A stretch of DNA of 64,000 nt from Christensenella sp. UBA5489 (lineage in GTDB: Bacteria > Bacillota > Clostridia > Christensenellales > UBA1242): positions 498 through 64,497 of the forward strand of contig DIPL01000001.1 in assembly GCA_002424095.1 (NCBI GenBank). Reading direction: 5' to 3'. Under the pieces are notes generated by a model that was not told the origin of the DNA, ran no database searches, and was given only the letters and a program-made list of their open reading frames with translations. Numbering within the stretch: position 1 is the stretch's first letter; each line of letters begins with the position of its first letter. Both the position numbers and the translations under genes were made by a program. Shown in pieces: positions 53,904 to 62,746 of this stretch.

Positions 53904-54857
53904 ATGATTGAAATTGAAAAGCCAAAGTTGACCTGTGAGGAAACCGAAAATGGTTATTTCGCGAAATTCATTGTTGAACCGCTTGAAAAAGGTTATGGCA
54001 TTACACTTGGAAATTGTATGAGACGAACATTGCTTTCAGCAATGCCAGGAGTTGCGCCAATAGGTATTAAAATTGCGGGTGTTCAGCACGAATTTTCAAC
54101 AATTCCAGGGGTTGTCGAAGATGTTGTCGATATTGTTTTAAACGTTAAGCAAATGGTTCTAAAATCACCAGACTTAAACAAAGAAATAATGACTTCATTG
54201 AGAATTAAAAAAAATACACCGGGAGAAATAAAAGCGGGCGACTTTGAGCCAAATGATTTAATTGATGTTTTAAATCCTCAATTGCATATTTGCACGCTGG
54301 ATGAGAATGCTTCGGTTGATATGGAAATTTTGGTTGGGAAAGGGCGAGGATATGTTCCGAATATTGTAAATAAAGAAAGAATTGACAGTCTTGAATATAT
54401 TGCTATTGATTCGCTTTATTCGCCAGTTTTAAGAGTTAGTTATAATGTCGAAAGCACTCGTGTTGGACAAAATATAAACTTTGATAAATTAACCTTGGAA
54501 GTTAAAACAAACGGTTCTATGACAGCGAAAGATATTGTTTCATTAGCAGGAAAAATCGTAATTGAGCATATCTCAATGTTTGGTGAACTCAGCAGTAATT
54601 TTGATGAAGTGAACGTTCTTGTTTCAAAAGAAGATGATGTTCAATCAAAAATTTTGGAAATGCCAATTGAAGAAATGGATTTTTCAGTAAGGTCATATAA
54701 TTGTCTTAAAAGAGCAAACATTAATACGATTGAAGATTTGGTGAGCAAGACAAGAACAGATATGCTCAAAGTTAGAAACCTTGGCTTGAAATCAATTGAA
54801 GAAGTTGTTCAAAAACTTGATACCTATGGTTTAGGGTTGCGTCAAGAAGAAGACTAG
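53904..54857 (+). CDS. rpoA: RNA polymerase subunit alpha
   Basis: The 317-residue protein has the N-terminal dimerisation domain (GYGITLGNCMRRTLLSAMPG, GAPIGIKI-like APIGIKIAGVQHEFSTIPGV) and a C-terminal domain (LKRANINTIEDLVSKTRTDMLKVRNLGLKS). It nucleates polymerase assembly; the C-terminal domain contacts UP elements. RBS AAAGGAGA. Confidence 0.98.
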   Translation: MIEIEKPKLTCEETENGYFAKFIVEPLEKGYGITLGNCMRRTLLSAMPGVAPIGIKIAGVQHEFSTIPGVVEDVVDIVLNVKQMVLKSPDLNKEIMTSLRIKKNTPGEIKAGDFEPNDLIDVLNPQLHICTLDENASVDMEILVGKGRGYVPNIVNKERIDSLEYIAIDSLYSPVLRVSYNVESTRVGQNINFDKLTLEVKTNGSMTAKDIVSLAGKIVIEHISMFGELSSNFDEVNVLVSKEDDVQSKILEMPIEEMDFSVRSYNCLKRANINTIEDLVSKTRTDMLKVRNLGLKSIEEVVQKLDTYGLGLRQEED

Positions 54858-54930
54858 ACAAAATAAAATAATTAAATTAATTTCATTTAAACACGATTTA
54901 TAAATAAAATTTAAGAAAGGAGTAACTTAA

Positions 54931-55440
54931 ATGGCAAACAGTAAACTCGGATTGCCGACCAAAGAAAGAATTGCCTTGATAAGAAATCAGGTGTCGCATT
55001 TGTTTTGGTACGGGAAAATAGAAACAACAAAAGCGAGAGCAAAGTCGGTACAAAGTAAAGCCGAAAAACTTTTAACTCTTGCAATTAATTCGTACGACGA
55101 CACGGTTACGGTTACAAAAATGATAAAAGGTGCAGGAGATGTTAAGTCAGATAGAGAAGTTATCAATGATGGTCCAAAGAAACTGGCTGCCCGCCGTGCT
55201 ATTATGAGTTATCTTTACGACTTGCAAGAACAAAGAAAAGAGAAAGAAAGTAAAGCATTATTCAAATCGAGGACAGAAGGAATAAATCATCCTTTGATTG
55301 AGAAAATTTTCAATGTTTATGCACCAAAATATGCAGAGAGAATTAAAGAAATCGGCATCGGTGGTGGTTATACAAGAATTATAAATCTAGACAAACGACG
55401 TGGTGATAACGCAGAACGTGTTATAATTGAGTTAATTTAA
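54931..55440 (+). CDS. rplQ: 50S ribosomal protein L17
   Basis: The L17 core is ERIALIRNQVSHLFWYGKIETTKARAKSV and the end GGYTRIINLDKRRGDNAERVIIEL. The protein is 169 residues, with an insertion of about 40 residues (RKEKESKALFKSRTEGINH ...) compared with the usual 120-127. Last gene of the operon, followed by a terminator. RBS AAAGGAG. Confidence 0.97.
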   Translation: MANSKLGLPTKERIALIRNQVSHLFWYGKIETTKARAKSVQSKAEKLLTLAINSYDDTVTVTKMIKGAGDVKSDREVINDGPKKLAARRAIMSYLYDLQEQRKEKESKALFKSRTEGINHPLIEKIFNVYAPKYAERIKEIGIGGGYTRIINLDKRRGDNAERVIIELI

Positions 55441-55518
55441 TAGGTTTAAACTTGAATTGTTATAATATTTGTACCTACGTAATACAGCGAAATTTTTAAA
55501 ATAATTTGAAAAAAATTA

Positions 55519-55577
55519 TGCGCAATAGCGCACGTTTAGTTAAATTTCTATGATTTTTCATAGGATTTAATTTTTTT
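55519..55577 (+). terminator. End of the alpha operon: two hairpins, second with T tract
   Basis: TGCGC/GCGCA hairpin (55519-55532), then a stem TTAAAT + CTATG (55540-55552) / CATAG + ATTTAA (55559-55570) followed by seven T. It is placed between convergent rplQ and sigK and can serve both strands. Confidence 0.8.
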
Positions 55578-55622
55578 ATTAATAGTAAAATAAAGTTGGC
55601 AGTTAAATTTTTAAAACTTAAT

Positions 55623-56330
55623 TTATAAATCTGTTACTTCGTTAATATCTTTTAAATACTCTTTTATAGTAGCAAGTGCCTTAGTTTCTAAACGTGATAT
55701 GTATGACCTTGAAATTCCAAGTTTGACGGCAACTTCTCTTTGCGTTAGTGCAGGAATTCCACCTATTCCGTACCTCATTTTTAAAATATCTGCTTCTCTT
55801 TTTGGTAATGTTAAATCTATGAGTTTGCAAACTTTTTCATTGATAATATTATTTTCAACAACGCCGTAAATCTCATCTTCAAGAGAGGGAATGATGTCAA
55901 GCAACTCAACCTCATTTCCGTCTTTGTCCTGTCCTAAATTTTCCTGCAAAGAAATGACCCCTTTATGTTTTTTGTTGACACGAATCAACATTAGAACTTC
56001 ATTTTCAATACATCTCGCAGCATATGTCGAAAGTTGAGTGCCTTTTCCGTATTTAAAAGTGTTGATTGCCTTAATAAGTCCAATTGCCCCCACAGAAATC
56101 AAATCATCGGCTTCACCTGCGCCTGAATACTTCTTAACAATGTGTGCCACAAGTCTTAAATTGTGGTTAATTAAAATATCTTTGGCTTTTTTATCGCCTT
56201 TTTTAAATCTATCATAATATTTTCTTTCTTCTTCTGGTGATAAAGGTTTAGGGAATCCTGTTGCACTATTTATGAACGATGAAAATAATAAAATCTTGTT
56301 CATAAATAAAATAAAATTTTCAAAAACCAA
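55623..56330 (-). CDS. sigK: Sporulation sigma factor SigK
   Basis: The protein has sigma-70 regions 2 (HNLRLVAHIVKKYSG; DLISVGAIGLIKAINTF; TYAARCIENEVLM) and 4 (LTQREVAVKLGISRSYISRLE), and the SigK/E block VISLQENLGQDKDGNEVELLDIIPS. The hydrophobic N-terminal ~25 residues followed by GFPKPLS resemble the pro-sequence of SigK, removed by proteolysis in the mother cell. I set the start at TTG 56330 on the minus strand (235 aa), 7 bp after GGAGG; an in-frame upstream TTG (56345) overlaps that site. The gene is intact, not split by a skin-type element. Implies a spore-forming lineage. Confidence 0.88.
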   Translation of the reverse strand: MVFENFILFMNKILLFSSFINSATGFPKPLSPEEERKYYDRFKKGDKKAKDILINHNLRLVAHIVKKYSGAGEADDLISVGAIGLIKAINTFKYGKGTQLSTYAARCIENEVLMLIRVNKKHKGVISLQENLGQDKDGNEVELLDIIPSLEDEIYGVVENNIINEKVCKLIDLTLPKREADILKMRYGIGGIPALTQREVAVKLGISRSYISRLETKALATIKEYLKDINEVTDL

Positions 56331-56507
56331 AAAAACCTCCGACAAACAAATTGCGTACGTTATTTATATATGCTTTTTTTTGTCGAATTTTGCTTGTACG
56401 GTTGAAATTCAGCCTGTACACTGAAATTTTAATTTTGAGAAAATTTTGTTTACAAATTATGAAATTTATGCTATTATTACAACATATTTATAAACAGGAG
56501 ATAAAAG

Positions 56508-56702
56508 ATGATTGATAAAAATAAATGTATAGCCTGTGGAAGTTGCGTTAGTGTTTGTCCAGTCAATGCAATTGAATTTGAAGCGGACGGAAAACCGCAA
56601 ATAATCAAAGAGAAATGTATAAAATGCGGAAGTTGCGTTGCAATATGCCCAACACAAGCAATCACAATAAATGATGATAAAGAATCTAAAAAATTAACAT
56701 AG
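56508..56702 (+). CDS. 2[4Fe-4S] ferredoxin
   Basis: The 64-residue protein has two cluster motifs, CIACGSCVSVCP and CIKCGSCVAICP, each C-x2-C-x2-C-x3-C-P. It is a small electron carrier for anaerobic metabolism. RBS CAGGAG. It stands alone between sigK (divergent) and the Ppx-like gene. Confidence 0.96.
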   Translation: MIDKNKCIACGSCVSVCPVNAIEFEADGKPQIIKEKCIKCGSCVAICPTQAITINDDKESKKLT

Positions 56703-56740
56703 AAAAACAATCGAATAAAATTCGAAAAAGGAGTCAAACG

Positions 56741-58252
56741 TTGGAGAAAGCAGCATTAATTGAAATTTGTCCCGCTTCCCTTAAAATGACAGTTGTGAGT
56801 TTAATCGGCGGAACATATTACAAAAAGAACAATCAAATAATTGAAACTTTAAGATTTGACGAAGACATATATGAAAATCAAACGCTGAGTATAGCAAAAT
56901 TTAACGAATGTATAAAAATTTTAAATATTTTTCGTGATGTATGCAAATATAATAATATTGTAAAAATATATTGCGCCGCATCTTCGATTTTTTCGAAACT
57001 GAAAAATGTACGCAATTTTCTTGAAGATATTCAAGAGCAGGCAGGATTTAATTTTAATGTTATAAGCGAAGATGAAGAACTAAAATATGCCTATAATGCA
57101 ATTTATAACACTGTTGAACCGAATAAGGCAATTATGCTTTATATAAATCCAAATGACACTTTGGTTATGCATTTTTCCAAAAGAAATATAATTTCGTCGC
57201 AAGTTTTAAATTTCGGTTCAAACACGCTTGCGGAAAAATTCAAAGATTTCGCAAACGATTCATCTATGGCAATTTCAAAAATGTTGGATTTTGTAAAAGA
57301 GCAGTTTAAAGACTTAGATTTTGAATTTAATGTGGAAGAAATAGGCTTTATAGGAGCAGGTGAGTCATTTCTAACGCTCAGCAAACTTGTCCGAAAAATG
57401 ACGCATTATCCGTTAGATAGAGATAATAATTTCGTGGTAAATAAAGCCGCTTTTTCCAAAGCATTTGAACTTTTGAAAGAATACGGCTTTGATAAAACAA
57501 AAAGACTTGCTAATATTTCCAATGAAAGATTAGATAATATAATCGGCGGATTTGTGATTATGGAAGCATTTTTCAAAAAATTTGAAAATCCTGCTTTCCA
57601 CATAGCATCAAAATCAATTTCCGATGCAATTATTTCATCAAAAATAATTAAAGAAAGTCCAAGTGAAGTTTTTGCCGATGTTTTAGAAAATAGTCTTAAT
57701 AATTTAAGATATTATTATAATATTGAAGATTCTAATGCTGATTGGGTATATAATTTCACAATTAATTTATTTAAACAAACGTCAATAATTCATAAATTAA
57801 CAAGAAAACATACAAAAGCGCTCAGAATTGCAGCCATTTTGTATGACTGCGGAAAACTCATTGATTTTGAGAATCATCCGAAATATAGTAAAGACATAAT
57901 CCTGAACTCGAAAATTTTCGGAGCCTCACATAAAGACCTTGTTATAGCCGCTTTTGCTTGCCAATGTCAGAATTTGGCAAATTTCAAACTTTCTGAATGG
58001 ATAAAATATAAATCAATTGTTGATGAAGATGACTTGATAACTGCAAGAAAAATAGGTGTTTTGATAAAACTCTCCGAAAGTTTAGACTGTAATAAACAGC
58101 AGAAAATAAGCGATGTAAAATGCGACATACTAGGCGATATTGTGATTATAAAAGTCAAGACGAACAGCAATGCCGAATATGAAATTCTGGAAGCAGGAAA
58201 GATTTCGCCTGCCTTTAAGAAAGTATTTAATAAAGATTTTCAAATAATTTAA
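56741..58252 (+). CDS. Ppx/GppA-like protein with degenerate active sites
   Basis: The 503-residue protein follows the exopolyphosphatase/GppA architecture: an ASKHA-fold N-terminal half (about 1-300) and an HD-like C-terminal half (about 320-503). The expected motifs are eroded: the first phosphate loop reads IEICPASLKM instead of IDxGSNS; the GGGST loop is YINPNDTLVMHF; and the HD motif reads ILYDCGK (His replaced by Tyr, Asp kept before Cys). It is probably no longer a phosphatase; it may bind a nucleotide such as (p)ppGpp. The start is TTG 56741, 8 bp after AAGGAG. Confidence 0.72.
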   Translation: MEKAALIEICPASLKMTVVSLIGGTYYKKNNQIIETLRFDEDIYENQTLSIAKFNECIKILNIFRDVCKYNNIVKIYCAASSIFSKLKNVRNFLEDIQEQAGFNFNVISEDEELKYAYNAIYNTVEPNKAIMLYINPNDTLVMHFSKRNIISSQVLNFGSNTLAEKFKDFANDSSMAISKMLDFVKEQFKDLDFEFNVEEIGFIGAGESFLTLSKLVRKMTHYPLDRDNNFVVNKAAFSKAFELLKEYGFDKTKRLANISNERLDNIIGGFVIMEAFFKKFENPAFHIASKSISDAIISSKIIKESPSEVFADVLENSLNNLRYYYNIEDSNADWVYNFTINLFKQTSIIHKLTRKHTKALRIAAILYDCGKLIDFENHPKYSKDIILNSKIFGASHKDLVIAAFACQCQNLANFKLSEWIKYKSIVDEDDLITARKIGVLIKLSESLDCNKQQKISDVKCDILGDIVIIKVKTNSNAEYEILEAGKISPAFKKVFNKDFQII

Positions 58253-58285
58253 TTCTTTTACTTTTAGAAAGTTACACGGCAATCA

Positions 58286-58318
58286 ACAAAACATTAATAC
58301 AAGTGTTTTGTTTTTTTA
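58286..58318 (+). terminator. Terminator after the Ppx-like gene
   Basis: ACAAAACA (58286-58293) / TGTTTTGT (58304-58311) stem with T run. Lies between convergent genes. Confidence 0.8.
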
Positions 58319-58436
58319 TGAGTTTAAGCAAAAAATAAATAGTGAAAATTTAATCACTGCTTTTGTGCTTTCTTAAATTATTTTTTGAAAACTAAGTTAA
58401 AATTCAGCATATAAGATTTTGCAACATCCAACGGCA

Positions 58437-58910
58437 TTAAACATAAACGCCCAAAATTTTAAAACACCGTATTTCTCGTGGATGATATAATTTAAGATTT
58501 TTATTCATAGTGTTATTCGTATGAGCCGTTACATAAACCTCTCCATCAGTGATATTTGTAACAACAAGGCTATGATTAAAAAAGGTTGATTGTTTGATTT
58601 GAACAATATCTCCAAGTTCCAGTTCTTCCAGTTCGCAAAGCCGTGCATATGGTCCAAACGTTTTATTCTTTAAAAGAAAATTTTTCAAAAAATCAACACC
58701 CGTCCAACTCGGACTTTTTTCATTCGGACTTATATAAAACCAACCATTTATTTTATAAAAATTCATTACACCGCTACCGGCATAGATACATTGAGAAACA
58801 AAATTCGTGCAATCACCGCCAATTTTGTCATAATTATAATATTTTGGATTAGTGCTGTTCCACCAAGTAAAAGCATAGTTAACCGCACTATTTCTATTAT
58901 AAGGTTTCAT
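58437..58910 (-). CDS. Amidase-6 family peptidoglycan-type hydrolase, no signal peptide
   Basis: 157 residues. YNRNSAVNYAFTWWNSTNPKYY, then GGDCTNFVSQCIYAGSG (catalytic Cys34), WTGVDFLKNFL, and NHSLVVTNI (His). This is the putative amidase (CHAP/NlpC-like) domain family. The protein has neither signal peptide nor wall-binding domain, so it is cytoplasmic unless released by another route; it could be a spore-coat enzyme or an endolysin needing a holin. On the minus strand TTAACA-18 bp-TACAAT ends about 7 nt before the ATG and no RBS is seen: leaderless candidate. Confidence 0.82.
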   Translation of the reverse strand: MKPYNRNSAVNYAFTWWNSTNPKYYNYDKIGGDCTNFVSQCIYAGSGVMNFYKINGWFYISPNEKSPSWTGVDFLKNFLLKNKTFGPYARLCELEELELGDIVQIKQSTFFNHSLVVTNITDGEVYVTAHTNNTMNKNLKLYHPREIRCFKILGVYV

Positions 58911-58968
58911 AATAAAATTGTATTCGAAAGAAAAATTTTATGTTAAAGCAAACAAAATATAATAAAAA

Positions 58969-58997
58969 AATCTAAAAATAATTTTTAGATTTTTTTA
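58969..58997. terminator. Bidirectional terminator between amidase and glyS
   Basis: AATCTAAAAAT / ATTTTTAGATT inverted repeat with A run on the left and T run on the right, just beyond the glyS stop on the minus strand. Confidence 0.75.
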
Positions 58998-59017
58998 TTA
59001 AACATTTAAAGATATTA

Positions 59018-60400
59018 TTAAAATTTAATTTTATCATTAATGAAATTTGTAAGTTCATCAATTTTTAATACAACTTGCTCCATACTATCTCTATCACGCA
59101 ATGTTATAGTATCGTTGGAAAGTGTGTTATCGTCAATTGTAGCACAAAAGGGAGTGCCGATTGCATCTTGTCTGCGGTATCTCTTGCCGATGCTTCCTGT
59201 ATCATCATACATTGCCCTAAAACTTTTACAAAGCATTGAATAAATTTCTTTTGCTTTTTCACTATGTGTTTTCTTAATTAAGGGCAGAACGGCCACTTTA
59301 AAAGGTGCTATTGATGGATTAATCTTTAAAATTTCACGTTCAGAACCATCTTCAAGCGTTTCAATATTATAAGCATTATCTAAAATTGCCAATATAATTC
59401 TATCTAAGCCATAAGAAGCCTCGACAATATAAGGAATAAATTTTTCGCCCGTTATAGCATCTAAATATTCCATATTTTTCCCTGAAAATTCTTGATGACG
59501 ACTTAAATCATAATCAGTTCTGTTATGAATTCCGTTAATTTCATCCCAACCCATCATAAATTCATATTGAACATCACATGCGTTTTTTGCATAATGTGCA
59601 AGTTTATCGTGATTTTTGAAACGAAGTTTCTCTTGCGGAAGTCCTAAGCCTTTCAAAAAATCAATGGAGAACTGTTTATAAAATTCATAAAACTCCTCGT
59701 CCGTTCCTTTTTTACAAAACCATTGATGCTCCATTTGTTCAAATTCAATTGTTCTGAAAGTGAAGTTCCCTGGTGTTATTTCATTTCTGAATGCTTTGCC
59801 TATTTGCCCAATTCCAAAAGGAATTTTAAGTCTCAGACTTCTTTGAACATTGAGAAAATTAACAAATTCGCCTTGTGCAGTTTCAGGACGCAAATAGACT
59901 ATGCTTGAACTTTCTTTCGTAACGCCACGAGTTGTTTCAAACATTAAATTAAATTGTCGAATAGGTGTAAAATTATTTTTTTTACACACAGGGCAGGAGA
60001 CTTTATTTTTTATAATGTATTTTTCAATTTCCGTATTATCCATAAGGTCAGCGTTGATTGTTCCATTTGTATAATCCTCAATTAATTTATCTGCCCTATG
60101 TCTTGTTTTACATTCTCTACAATCCATTAACGGATCAGAAAAAGAAGTAATATGTCCTGATGCTTCCCAAACCTTTGGATTCATAAGAATTGCTGCATCT
60201 ATACCGTGCGAGTTTTGACTTTCTTGAATAAATTTTTTCCACCATGCTGATTTTATATTATTTTTAAGTTCAATGCCGACAGGACCATAATCCCAAGAAT
60301 TTGCAAGTCCGCCATATATTTCGCTTCCGGGAAAAATTATTCCCATAATTTTGCAATGTGAAACCAGTTTTTCCATATTCACTTTTTTTGTTTTATCCAT
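59018..60400 (-). CDS. glyS: Glycine--tRNA ligase, alpha2 type
   Basis: The 460-residue class II synthetase has motif 2-like FRNEITPGNFTFRTIEFEQMEH and motif 3-like SYGLDRIILAIL, and the N-terminal IMGIIFPGSEIYGGLANSWDYGPVG typical of the single-chain, eukaryote-like GlyRS. It charges tRNA-Gly. Cys pairs (CREC; CPVC) suggest a zinc site. RBS AAAGGAAAA. The 346-bp region upstream shows no T-box signature. Confidence 0.96.
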   Translation of the reverse strand: MDKTKKVNMEKLVSHCKIMGIIFPGSEIYGGLANSWDYGPVGIELKNNIKSAWWKKFIQESQNSHGIDAAILMNPKVWEASGHITSFSDPLMDCRECKTRHRADKLIEDYTNGTINADLMDNTEIEKYIIKNKVSCPVCKKNNFTPIRQFNLMFETTRGVTKESSSIVYLRPETAQGEFVNFLNVQRSLRLKIPFGIGQIGKAFRNEITPGNFTFRTIEFEQMEHQWFCKKGTDEEFYEFYKQFSIDFLKGLGLPQEKLRFKNHDKLAHYAKNACDVQYEFMMGWDEINGIHNRTDYDLSRHQEFSGKNMEYLDAITGEKFIPYIVEASYGLDRIILAILDNAYNIETLEDGSEREILKINPSIAPFKVAVLPLIKKTHSEKAKEIYSMLCKSFRAMYDDTGSIGKRYRRQDAIGTPFCATIDDNTLSNDTITLRDRDSMEQVVLKIDELTNFINDKIKF

Positions 60401-60746
60401 AATTTTTCCTTTATTTTAGAAAATTGTATTAATGTTAATTGTTAATATTTTATTAAATCTTGGATTTATTAACTATAATTTTAATATCATATAAAAAAAT
60501 ATTAAATAATTTTAAAATTAGATAAATATTTTAAATAATTTGTGATATAATAAATTAACAGGACTTATATCAATCTGCAAGTTATAAGTACAGTTTCTAG
60601 TATATTAAGTTTTGAAGTGATTTGTCAAACTTTTTATCAAAAAACTTTAAAAAATCAAAAATTTATAAAAAATAAGCCCTAAAACAGTTGCATTAATAAA
60701 AAATTGTTATTATAATAATAATGATTTTTAAAAAAGGAGAGAGAAA
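60401..60746. other. 346-bp AT-rich intergenic region between divergent glyS and lipoprotein gene
   Basis: No gene or rRNA/tRNA is visible. It holds the lipoprotein promoter (60688-60716) on the plus strand. For glyS (minus) only short AT-rich -10-like boxes are visible and no clear -35. No T-box specifier or AGGGTGG-type antiterminator is found. Confidence 0.6.
60688..60716 (+). promoter_or_regulatory. Promoter of the lipoprotein gene
   Basis: TTGCAT (60688-60693), 17-bp spacer, TATAAT (60711-60716). Start of transcription expected about 25 bp before the ATG. Confidence 0.8.
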
Positions 60747-61259
60747 ATGAAATTTTTTAAATCTATTGCATGTTGTGCGGTTGCACTTTGTATGAGTTTT
60801 ATTATGGTTGGTTGTGCGTGTGGCGCTCAGAACATAACATTAGGAACTTATAACGAAGAGACAAATACATTTAGCGCACTTGGTGCAAATCCTGGCTATT
60901 CTTTAACTATTGCTGATAAAGACTTAACCTTAAATGGTGAAATTCCGTATGACGAAGATGGTTTTACAGACCCAGCAGTTGCAGCGGGAAATATCGTAGT
61001 TATTCAGTTTAAATCACCAACAGTGTTAGGGGAAGAGGATGTTCCTGTTATTGAAACAAAAGCACAGGGCGAAACAGAATTTACAGCACAAGCCAATATC
61101 GAAGAAGATAAAACTTTTGTTTGGATTGTAAAGATTGATGCTAAGACTGATGTAAACCAAATTAAGATTACATGGACTGAAGAATCTGATGCAATTACTT
61201 ATACTTTAAAAGTTGCGTCAACAGCGACATTAGAAGAAGCACCTGCACCAGAAGTTTAA
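60747..61259 (+). CDS. Lipoprotein of unknown function
   Basis: A 170-residue protein with a lipobox FIMVGC (Cys23) after a hydrophobic signal sequence, so lipid-anchored outside the membrane. The mature part is acidic and beta-rich (ITLGTYNEETNTFSALG; IVVIQFKSPTVLGEEDVPVIET). No family recognised. RBS AAAAGGAGAG. It has its own promoter and terminator, so it is monocistronic. Confidence 0.85.
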   Translation: MKFFKSIACCAVALCMSFIMVGCACGAQNITLGTYNEETNTFSALGANPGYSLTIADKDLTLNGEIPYDEDGFTDPAVAAGNIVVIQFKSPTVLGEEDVPVIETKAQGETEFTAQANIEEDKTFVWIVKIDAKTDVNQIKITWTEESDAITYTLKVASTATLEEAPAPEV

Positions 61260-61339
61260 AAATGAGATAAATTAAATTAATAATTAGATTTGATAAAATA
61301 TTTCTTATCAAATTAATAAGAATTTAAACTCTATAAAAA

Positions 61340-61366
61340 ATTCCGATTTGAAATCGGAATTTTTTA
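61340..61366 (+). terminator. Terminator after the lipoprotein gene
   Basis: ATTCCGATTT (61340-61349) / AAATCGGAAT (61351-61360) stem with T run. Confidence 0.87.
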
Positions 61367-61549
61367 TTTCATTTATTGTTTATTTTTTATGATTTTATGA
61401 ATAATTGGTTTCATATTTACTTTTTCAAAAAAATCAGATGCTTTAAAATAACAAAAAACGCAAGTTTTGACCACTCGACTTTTAAAAAGTGCCAATTGAA
61501 AATTTTTAAGATTTATTTTAATTTTGTTTTTTTTATTATTAAAAATGAT

Positions 61550-62392
61550 TTAGTTGTCTAAAAATAGAATTCCGATTGTTTTTTCGCCACAATGCGAAGA
61601 AATTGTTATTCCTGCACGCACAGTATAAATTGTTTTGAAACCTTTATTTTCTAGCGCCGTTTTTATCGTATTAATCATTTCATCAGTTGCTGTAGTATGC
61701 GTTATAAAAGCAGTACTCAAATCAGGGTCAGGATAAGCGTCCATAACATTTTTAGTAAATTTTTCCACAGCTTTGTTCATATTTCTTTCTTTAAATTTTG
61801 CACTGGAAAGCATTTTCCCATCTTTAACGGTAATTTGTGGTTTGATTCCAAAAATGCTTGCCGCCATAAGTTGAGCCAAATTGCATCGTCCGCCCTTATG
61901 CAAAAATGTTAATTTTTCAATTATAAAATTAACCCTCACTTTTTCACGAAGTTTCAAACATTCTTCATAAACAGTTTTTGCGTCTTTTCCCTCTTTAATT
62001 AAATCTATTGCACGAAGTGCGAGCAAGGCAATGCCTGTTGATAGTGATAAAGAATCTACTACATATACATTTTTCATTTTTTCTGCTGCTTTTTTAGCAT
62101 TATCGTAGGCAAGACTAGCACTACTGGATAGTGAAAAGTGAATTACCGCATCGTTGTCTTTTAATAATTTTTCGAAATGTTCTTGGAATTCCATTTCATT
62201 TACTGCGCTGGTTTTAGGCAGAGTTTTTGTTCTTTTAACGAACTCGAACATTTCATCAATAGTAATATCTCCATCTTTAATTAAATCGTCTCCTAAAAAA
62301 ATACCGAATGGAACAGTTGAAATTTCAAATTTTTTCAACATATCCTTTGGTAGGTCGATTGTGCTTTCCGCAGAAATAGCAATTTTTTTCAT
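61550..62392 (-). CDS. DegV-family fatty acid-binding protein
   Basis: The 280-residue protein starts KKIAISAESTIDLPKDML and has the DegV pattern (TSAVNEMEFQEHFEKLLKD; VIHFSLSSSASLAYDNA; FLHKGGRCN). Members bind a fatty acid and, as FakB, present it to a fatty-acid kinase. ATG 62392 (minus strand) is chosen, 6 bp after GGAGG; the in-frame ATG at 62404 overlaps the RBS. An inverted repeat overlaps its promoter region. Confidence 0.92.
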   Translation of the reverse strand: MKKIAISAESTIDLPKDMLKKFEISTVPFGIFLGDDLIKDGDITIDEMFEFVKRTKTLPKTSAVNEMEFQEHFEKLLKDNDAVIHFSLSSSASLAYDNAKKAAEKMKNVYVVDSLSLSTGIALLALRAIDLIKEGKDAKTVYEECLKLREKVRVNFIIEKLTFLHKGGRCNLAQLMAASIFGIKPQITVKDGKMLSSAKFKERNMNKAVEKFTKNVMDAYPDPDLSTAFITHTTATDEMINTIKTALENKGFKTIYTVRAGITISSHCGEKTIGILFLDN

Positions 62393-62417
62393 AAATACCT
62401 CCATTAATTTATATATT

Positions 62418-62441
62418 CTATCAAATTATTTGATTTGATAG
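62418..62441. repeat. 9-bp inverted repeat at the degV promoter
   Basis: CTATCAAAT (62418-62426) and ATTTGATAG (62433-62441) are perfect inverted copies with a 6-bp spacer. On the minus strand they touch a -10-like TATACT (62445-62440) and the expected transcription start, a position suited to a repressor operator. Confidence 0.5.
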
Positions 62442-62746
62442 TATAATTTACTTAAAATTTTATATTCTTTTTTTAATTATTTGAATTTAAACTTTCACGT
62501 ACAAACATTAATCATTTACATTATATACATTAAATTTAAAAAATCAAACATATAAACATAACAAGCATTTTTGGCTTTAATTAATTTTTTATTAATTTTG
62601 TCTAAAATTGTTGTAAATTGTAAAAATAAAACACAAAATTGCTTGTAAAAATTTCTTTTTATGATATTATTATACAATAATAATATTTAATTGATCGTTT
62701 TAAATAGGTTTTAAACAAAATTGAGTTATAAGGAATGTATTGATAC
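62442..62746 (+). promoter_or_regulatory. Intergenic region with candidate cas3 promoter
   Basis: About 300 bp, very AT-rich. TTGTAA (62643-62648), 16-bp spacer, TATTAT (62665-62670) with extended TGA at 62662-62664 is a plausible promoter for cas3. An AAGGA at 62730-62734 could serve the GTG at 62747. I see no CRISPR repeats here. Confidence 0.5.

Noticed and set aside
60401..60746. T-box riboswitch upstream of glyS
   Set aside because: No AGGGTGGNACCGCG-type antiterminator or specifier loop on the minus strand.
61376..61561. 61-codon plus-strand ORF after the lipoprotein gene
   Set aside because: Phe/Ile/Lys-rich AT-driven frame after a terminator, no RBS, no family.
62442..62746. Search for a CRISPR array next to cas3
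   Set aside because: No two copies of a 24-37 bp repeat with regular spacers are visible; an array, if present, is outside the window.
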